A DNA stretch of 25,089 nucleotides from Deltaproteobacteria bacterium UBA2385 (GTDB taxonomy: Bacteria; Myxococcota_A; UBA796; UBA2385): the NCBI GenBank assembly GCA_002343455.1, contig DDSR01000071.1, forward strand, positions 1-25,089. The letters run 5' to 3'. The notes under the pieces are model-generated. The model saw only the letters and a program-made list of their open reading frames with translations, was not told where the DNA came from and did not search any database. This document shows, piece by piece, positions 20,735-25,089 of the stretch (within the stretch, counting starts at the first letter, position 1; each line of letters begins with the position of its first letter). The position numbers were made by a program, and so were the translations under genes.

Positions 20735-22506
20735 CACCAGTCCTTGGTCCCCTTGCGGGCGTCGGGGTCTATCTCGACCCGCGGCGAGCCCTCCTCGACC
20801 CCGTCGAAGAGGCGGTTGGCCTCCTGCTCGGAGACGCTGCCGGGGCGGTGGACCTCGGTCGGCTCGCCCTCGCCGCTGTCCTGGGCCTCGCCCGCGGGTT
20901 GACTGGAGGGATCGAGCTCGCCGTCCAGCGGCTGCTGGGGCTCTCCCTGTTGGGGCTCGCGGGTCCCGTCGTTCTCCTGGGGCTCCTGCGGCTCTTGCGG
21001 CTCCTGCTGCTCCTGGGGCTCGCCCTGCTGCTCTTGCGGCTCGCCCTGCTGCTCTTGCGGCTCGCCCTGCTGCTCTTGCGGCTCACCCTCCTGGTCCTGG
21101 GGCTCGCCCTCCTGGTCCTGCTCCTGGTCCTGCTGGGGAGGCTCCTCTTGCAGGCGCCTGGCGATCTCCTGGCGGACGGCCTCGGCGCTCTTGGCGGCGG
21201 GGTGCTCGGGGTCCGTGCTCTGGACCTGCTCCCAGCGCTCGACCGCCTCCTGCAGCCGGCCTGCCCGATAGGCCGACAGGCCCGCGTTGGAGCTCGCCCG
21301 TCGCTTCTGCGCCGGGTCGACGGCGCGCTCGGCGACCTGCGAGAGCACCTCGTAGGCCCGGTTGTAGTCGCCCTCCTGGAAGAGGGCCTGGCCGACCCGC
21401 TCGGCGAGGTCCAGGTCGCGGGGGCGCTCGACCTGCTCGGCCAGCAGGCGGTCGAGCTCGCTCTCGGAGGAGGCCGCGGCAGGCAGGCTGAAGCAGAGCA
21501 GCAGGGCGAGGCTGAGGGCGGGGGCGCGCAGGCCGGCGCTGAGCGCGATCAGGCCGAGGCCGAGCGCCAGGGGCCAGGCGAAGCGCTCGTCCCAGATCTG
21601 CTCGCGTCGGACGCCTCGCTCGGCGGTCTGGAGCCCGCCGCCGCGGATGCCCTCGACGTAGAGGGCGACCAGGTCCTCGTTGCCGGGCACGCTGTCGGCG
21701 TAGGCGCCGCCGCCGATCTCGGCCAGCTTCAGCAGGGTGCTACGGTCCAGCCGGGTCAGGACGACGCCGGTGGCCGGGTCGTTCTTGAAGCCGCCCTCGG
21801 GCAGGGGGATGGGGGCGCCGTCGGGGGTGCCGACGCCCAGGGAGTAGATGCGGACGTCCTGCTCGGCGGCGAGGGTCGCGGCGGCCTCGGCCTGGCCGAC
21901 CTGGTCCTCGCCGTCGCTGATCAGCAGCAGCACCCGCTGCGCCTGGCCGGGGGGGCCCAGCAGCTCCAGGCCGACCTCGATCGCCCGCCCCAGATCGGTG
22001 CCCTGGGCCTTCAGGGTGGAGGTGTCGCTGTCGCGGACAATGCTGCGCAGGGCGGAGAGGTCCTCGGTCAGCGGGACCCGGGCGTAGGCGCCGCCAGCGG
22101 ACAGCACCAGCCCGAGGCGATCCCCGCGGGCGAGCCCGGTCAGGTCGATGATCTCGCGCCGGGCCCGCTCCATGCGGGAGGGGCTGACGTCCTGGGCGTC
22201 CATCGAGCGCGAGACATCCAGCACGATCACGATGTCCAGGCCCTCCTGGCGGATCTCCCGCCACTGGTAGCCGTAGCGGGGCTGGGCCAGGGCGAAGAGG
22301 GCCAGGGCGAGGCCGGCCAGCAGCAGGAGCAGGCGGCGGCGGTGGTGGGAGGCGGCCTGGGGCCCCAGGCGGCGGGAGCCCAGGCTGAGGCTGTCCAGGG
22401 CCTTCGCCCGGGCGCGCAGCGAGAGGAAGGCCAGCAGGGCCAGGGGCAGCAGCAGCCAGAGCCAGGCGAGGCGCTCGGGGTGGGCCATGGAGAAGAGCTC
22501 GCTCAC
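20734..22506 (-). CDS. BatB-BatC fusion: VWA membrane protein with TPR domain
   Basis: A 590-residue fusion. The GTG at 22506 is chosen because GGAGG lies five bases upstream and it overlaps the batA stop (GTGA). Residues 13-30 and 58-75 are membrane segments. The VWA domain (about 89-280) has a MIDAS start DVSRSM with Asp97. A further hydrophobic segment near 305-340 resembles the end of BatB joined to the signal sequence of BatC. TPR-like helices follow (ALFQEGDYNRAYEVLSQVA, AGLSAYRAGRLQEAVERWE), then a Glu/Gln/Pro-rich low-complexity stretch (about 440-540) and an acidic C-terminus. In Bacteroides BatB and BatC are separate proteins; here they are one reading frame. Confidence 0.85.
   Translation of the reverse strand: MSELFSMAHPERLAWLWLLLPLALLAFLSLRARAKALDSLSLGSRRLGPQAASHHRRRLLLLLAGLALALFALAQPRYGYQWREIRQEGLDIVIVLDVSRSMDAQDVSPSRMERARREIIDLTGLARGDRLGLVLSAGGAYARVPLTEDLSALRSIVRDSDTSTLKAQGTDLGRAIEVGLELLGPPGQAQRVLLLISDGEDQVGQAEAAATLAAEQDVRIYSLGVGTPDGAPIPLPEGGFKNDPATGVVLTRLDRSTLLKLAEIGGGAYADSVPGNEDLVALYVEGIRGGGLQTAERGVRREQIWDERFAWPLALGLGLIALSAGLRAPALSLALLLCFSLPAAASSESELDRLLAEQVERPRDLDLAERVGQALFQEGDYNRAYEVLSQVAERAVDPAQKRRASSNAGLSAYRAGRLQEAVERWEQVQSTDPEHPAAKSAEAVRQEIARRLQEEPPQQDQEQDQEGEPQDQEGEPQEQQGEPQEQQGEPQEQQGEPQEQQEPQEPQEPQENDGTREPQQGEPQQPLDGELDPSSQPAGEAQDSGEGEPTEVHRPGSVSEQEANRLFDGVEEGSPRVEIDPDARKGTKDW
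21017..21079 (-). repeat. 21-bp tandem repeat in the batBC linker
   Basis: Three perfect 21-base copies (21017-21037, 21038-21058, 21059-21079) flanked by degenerate ones encode repeated GEPQEQQ-like units. The 21-base period keeps the frame when copy number changes. Confidence 0.9.
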
Positions 22507-23468
22507 GGCAGCCTCCGCAGCCAGCTCTCGCCCAGCAGCAGGTGCAGGCCCAGCAGGGCCAGCCCGGCCAGCAGCCAGCCGTGGAAGCGCTCCTCGACGT
22601 GGAAGCGCTCCTCGACCTCGGCGGTGCTGGTCTCCATCTGGTCGATGGTGGCGTAGACCTCGCGCAGGGCCTGGGTGCTCTCGGCCAGGAAGTAGCGGGC
22701 CTCGGTGATGCGGGCGATGGCCTGCAACGTGGCCTCGTCCAGCTCGCTGCCGCGGCGGCCGAAGATGCCCATGACGCCGCCGCCTCCGCGGGTGCCGATG
22801 CCGACGGTGTAGACCTTGATGCCCAGGGTGCGGGCGGCCTCGGCGGCCTCCAGCGGAGCGACCTGGCCGGCGTTGTTGCTGCCGTCGGTCAGCAGGATCA
22901 TCAGGCGGGTGGGGGCGTCGAGGTCCTTCAGGCGCGCCCCGGCGACGGCGACGGCGTCCCCGACCGCGGTGGCCCGGCCTCCGGCCACGCCGAGCTGGAC
23001 CTGGGAGAGGATGCTGACCAGGGCGTCGTGATCCATGGTCAGCGGGACCTGGGTGAAGGCCTCCTCGCCGAAGACGACCAGGCCGATGCGGTCGTTGGGG
23101 CGGCCGGCCACGAAGTCGGCGACGACGGCCTTGGCGACGTCGAGGCGGTTTACGGCTCGGCCGCCCAGGCTGTAGTCCTGGGCCTCCATCGAGCCCGAGG
23201 TGTCCAGCACCAGCATGATGTCGATGCCCTCGTGCTCGACGATGCGCTCGACCTCGACCTCCTGGGGGCGGGCCAGGGCGACCAGCAGCAGGGCCATGCC
23301 CAGGGAGAGGAGCAGCGGGGGCAGCCCGCCCAGGGTCGAGCGCAAGGTGACCCGGGTCTGGCTGCGGGCGAGGTCGGGCCAGGAGAGGGCGAGCTGGCGG
23401 CCGCGCCAGGGCAGCCAGAGGACGATCGGCAGCAGCAGCAGCCAGGCGGGGGCAGCCCACTGGATCAT
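22503..23468 (-). CDS. batA: BatA-like VWA membrane protein
   Basis: A 321-residue inner-membrane protein with two N-terminal membrane segments (8-20 and 50-65) and a VWA domain (about 82-275) with intact MIDAS start DTSGSM (Asp89), a later LTDGSNN strand and VYTVGIGTRG. A C-terminal anchor closes the chain (GWLLAGLALLGLHLLLGESW). The VWA domain would face the periplasm. The ATG overlaps the stop of the DUF4381-like gene and the stop overlaps the batBC GTG. Just before the C-terminal anchor an 18-base duplication repeats VEERFH twice, an in-frame insertion compared with the usual layout. Confidence 0.88.
   Translation of the reverse strand: MIQWAAPAWLLLLPIVLWLPWRGRQLALSWPDLARSQTRVTLRSTLGGLPPLLLSLGMALLLVALARPQEVEVERIVEHEGIDIMLVLDTSGSMEAQDYSLGGRAVNRLDVAKAVVADFVAGRPNDRIGLVVFGEEAFTQVPLTMDHDALVSILSQVQLGVAGGRATAVGDAVAVAGARLKDLDAPTRLMILLTDGSNNAGQVAPLEAAEAARTLGIKVYTVGIGTRGGGGVMGIFGRRGSELDEATLQAIARITEARYFLAESTQALREVYATIDQMETSTAEVEERFHVEERFHGWLLAGLALLGLHLLLGESWLRRLP
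22581..22616 (-). repeat. Perfect 18-bp duplication in batA
   Basis: GTGGAAGCGCTCCTCGAC occurs twice head to tail (plus-strand reading, 22581-22598 and 22599-22616) and encodes VEERFH twice. The perfect identity suggests a recent event. Confidence 0.92.
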
Positions 23469-24370
23469 CGGGGGCCTCCCTGCGGGTCACCGGGCTCCAG
23501 CGAGGCGGGCCGGGTGGCCTCGATGACGGCCTCGAAGTCCTGGTCCAGAGCCCTGAAGAACGGCTCGCCGCCGCCCTCGCGGGCGAACTTCAGGCGGTCG
23601 GTGGCGTCCAGGATGCGGGCCGCGTGCAGGCGGGCGCTGGCCCCGGCGACCCGGTCCTGCTCCATCCAGGCCAGGATCTCCGAGCCGGTGCGCATCGTCG
23701 CCGGCCAGCCGGTGATGGCCTCGAGGTACTCGCGCAGGATCCGGGAGAGGGCCACGGCCTGGGGGTGATCCTCCAGGCCCGCGCCGCGGACCTGCTGCCA
23801 GCGATCGCGGGCCTGCTGGTGGGCGGGGAGGATCGGGGCCGGAGGGGCCGGCGCCTTGCGCAGCGCGCGGGAGAGCAGGAACCAGGCCAGCAGCAGGCCC
23901 AGCGCCCCGGCGCCGAGGGCGGCGTACAGCGCCCAGGGGGTCGGGGGCTGGTCGGGCACGGCCTCGAAGTCGGCCACGGCTGAGCTGGGCCCGTCGACGC
24001 CCAGGTCGACGAAGATGGGGTCGGCCAGCAGCTCGCGGGCCTGGTCTCCGGGGCCGGTGGCCTGGGCGCTGCCCGGCTGGATGACGTAGCTGCCCGGCGG
24101 CCCGCTCAGCTCGTAGCGCCAGGTCGTGAGCTGGCCCCCGGGGACCGCCAGGGGCCCCTCGGTGGTGAGCTGGGTGACCTCCAGGCCCGTGGCGGTGGGA
24201 GGCAGGGGCTCGGCGCTCCAGCCCACGGGCTCGCGCAGGCGCACCGCGAGGCGCACCGGCTCGCCCTCCTCGACCTTCATGGCCTCGACCTCGCCCCACA
24301 GCGCCAGGGCCTCGGCCTCTCCCTGAGTCTGCGGCGAGCCGCTGCAGGCGAAGAGCAGCAGGGCGATCAT
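23465..24370 (-). CDS. DUF4381-like lipoprotein of the Bat operon
   Basis: A 301-residue protein with a minimal leader (MIALLLFAC, lipobox Cys at residue 9), a beta-rich domain of about 110 residues (GEPVRLAVRLREP, TTWRYELSGPPGSYVI), one membrane helix at about 146-168, and a cytoplasmic helical domain (SRILREYLEAITGWPATMRTGSEILAWM). The position between DUF58 and batA, together with the helix and tail pattern, matches DUF4381-type proteins of such operons. Having both a lipobox and an internal membrane helix is unusual, so the leader may instead be a plain signal. Both ends overlap neighbours by four bases. Confidence 0.65.
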   Translation of the reverse strand: MIALLLFACSGSPQTQGEAEALALWGEVEAMKVEEGEPVRLAVRLREPVGWSAEPLPPTATGLEVTQLTTEGPLAVPGGQLTTWRYELSGPPGSYVIQPGSAQATGPGDQARELLADPIFVDLGVDGPSSAVADFEAVPDQPPTPWALYAALGAGALGLLLAWFLLSRALRKAPAPPAPILPAHQQARDRWQQVRGAGLEDHPQAVALSRILREYLEAITGWPATMRTGSEILAWMEQDRVAGASARLHAARILDATDRLKFAREGGGEPFFRALDQDFEAVIEATRPASLEPGDPQGGPR

Positions 24371-25089
24371 CCCGCGCCTCCCTGGCGTCGGAAGTGGCCG
24401 ATCAGCAGGTGGAAGGCGTCCTGGTCGACGGGGACCTCGCAGACGCGGGCGCCGGCGCGGCGCAGCAGGGCGAGGCGCTCGGGTACGGGGCTGGCGATGC
24501 GCAGGTGGCGGGCGTCGACCGTGCGCTCGCGGCCGGTCTCGGCGTCGCGGATGCGCAGCAGGCCGACCGGGGGCAGCCGCGCCTCGCGCGGGTCGTGGAC
24601 CAGGAAGCAGTGGACGCGATGCTTCCAGGAGAGCACCCGCAGCTCGCGCTCGAAGCCGGCGGGGGCCAGGAAGTCCGAGAGCACGCAGATCACCGCCCGT
24701 CGGCTCAGCATCTGGCCGGCCCGCTCCAGGGCCTGGGCGAGGTTGGTGCCTTGCCCCTGGGGGTGGTCCTCGAAGAGGGCGCGGATGACGGTCCAGGCGT
24801 GCCCGCGGCTCTTGCGCGGGGGGACGGCGCGCTCGATGCGGTCGCTGAAGGTGATCAGGCCCACCTTGTCGTTGTTGCGGGTGGCGGCGAAGGCCAGGGC
24901 CCCGGCCACCCGGGCGAGCTGGCGGCGCTTGTCCGTCTCGCCGTCCAACCCGCCGCTGCCGAAGTGCACCGAGCCGCTGACGTCGGTGACCAGCAGGAGC
25001 TGGAGCTCGCGCTCCTCGCGGAACTCCTTGACGAAGGGCTCGCCGGTGCGGGCGGTGACGTTCCAGTCGATGTGGCGCACATCGTCGTG
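24367..25089 (-). CDS. DUF58 protein, 5' end outside window
   Basis: The C-terminal 240 residues of a DUF58 protein, the usual first VWA-like partner of the MoxR AAA+ ATPase. The frame is open to the window edge and already reads DDVRHIDWNVTART, the DUF58 signature, so the GTG near 25080 is internal to the gene. A MIDAS-like DVSGSV follows, then a helical RQLARVAGALAFAATRNNDKVGLITFSD and CVLSDFLAP. It would be cytoplasmic or membrane-associated. By analogy with other Bat operons a moxR gene is expected further right, outside the window. Confidence 0.9.
   Translation of the reverse strand, partial: HDDVRHIDWNVTARTGEPFVKEFREERELQLLLVTDVSGSVHFGSGGLDGETDKRRQLARVAGALAFAATRNNDKVGLITFSDRIERAVPPRKSRGHAWTVIRALFEDHPQGQGTNLAQALERAGQMLSRRAVICVLSDFLAPAGFERELRVLSWKHRVHCFLVHDPREARLPPVGLLRIRDAETGRERTVDARHLRIASPVPERLALLRRAGARVCEVPVDQDAFHLLIGHFRRQGGAG

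Noticed and set aside
20848..22656. Long Leu/Gly-rich plus-strand frame opposite the Bat genes
   Set aside because: Antisense shadow; the minus strand has VWA and TPR motifs and coupled starts.

Overview
The window is about 25 kb of GC-rich DNA, densely packed, with many 4-base start/stop overlaps. The mix of a sigma-54 enhancer-binding protein, a VIT/VWA protein, MopE-type Cys/Asp-rich FG-GAP lipoproteins, a GWxTD-like protein and a full Bat operon suggests a Gram-negative bacterium of the Myxococcota or another former deltaproteobacterial lineage. This is inferred from gene content; no rRNA or other taxonomic marker is present.

Layout. (1) 1-5.8 kb is a mixed housekeeping region: the end of a sigma-54 activator and a small lipoprotein (+), a divergent Lgt-like membrane protein (-), a proline-dehydrogenase-fold protein that lacks the usual C-terminal Arg-Arg motif (+), an SRPBCC protein (+), a GNAT acetyltransferase (-) and a cobalamin-binding-type radical SAM enzyme (-). 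(2) 5.8-9.0 kb (+) is a three-gene unit: a VIT/VWA protein, an ECF-type sigma factor and a 74-residue protein overlapping the sigma gene. (3) 9.05-15.83 kb (+) is the least explained part. A good sigma-70-like promoter runs straight into five and a half copies of a 16-bp tandem repeat that would form the mRNA leader. Then come a 154-residue beta-rich protein, an 855-residue protein with no recognisable domain, and two tandem paralogous lipoproteins with MopE-type metal-binding motifs and FG-GAP-like repeats. The second lipoprotein gene is preceded by a 21-codon mini-ORF that ends in the same residues as the 855-residue protein and keeps the same ATGA overlap.

(4) 15.8-18.2 kb (-) holds a GWxTD-like exported protein, a RIO1-type kinase with an RGPQGGGG-repeat tail, and, coupled to it by ATGA, a flavoprotein that matches iodotyrosine deiodinase, including its substrate-binding Glu/Tyr/Lys triad. 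(5) 18.3-25.1 kb (-) is a Bat (aerotolerance-type) operon: DUF58 (cut by the window edge), a DUF4381-like lipoprotein, BatA, a BatB-BatC fusion, BatD and BatE. All its junctions are short overlaps, so it is very probably one transcript.

The best candidates for something undescribed are the 9.05-15.83 kb module (repeat leader, two unknown proteins, duplicated lipoproteins and conserved mini-ORF) and the RIO kinase/deiodinase pair. Several exported proteins also share very short signal peptides without Lys or Arg. No tRNA, rRNA, CRISPR array, insertion sequence or classical T-tract terminator was seen. No gene-free stretch exceeds 300 bases; the longest, 5724-5902 and 9006-9183, are described in the entries.
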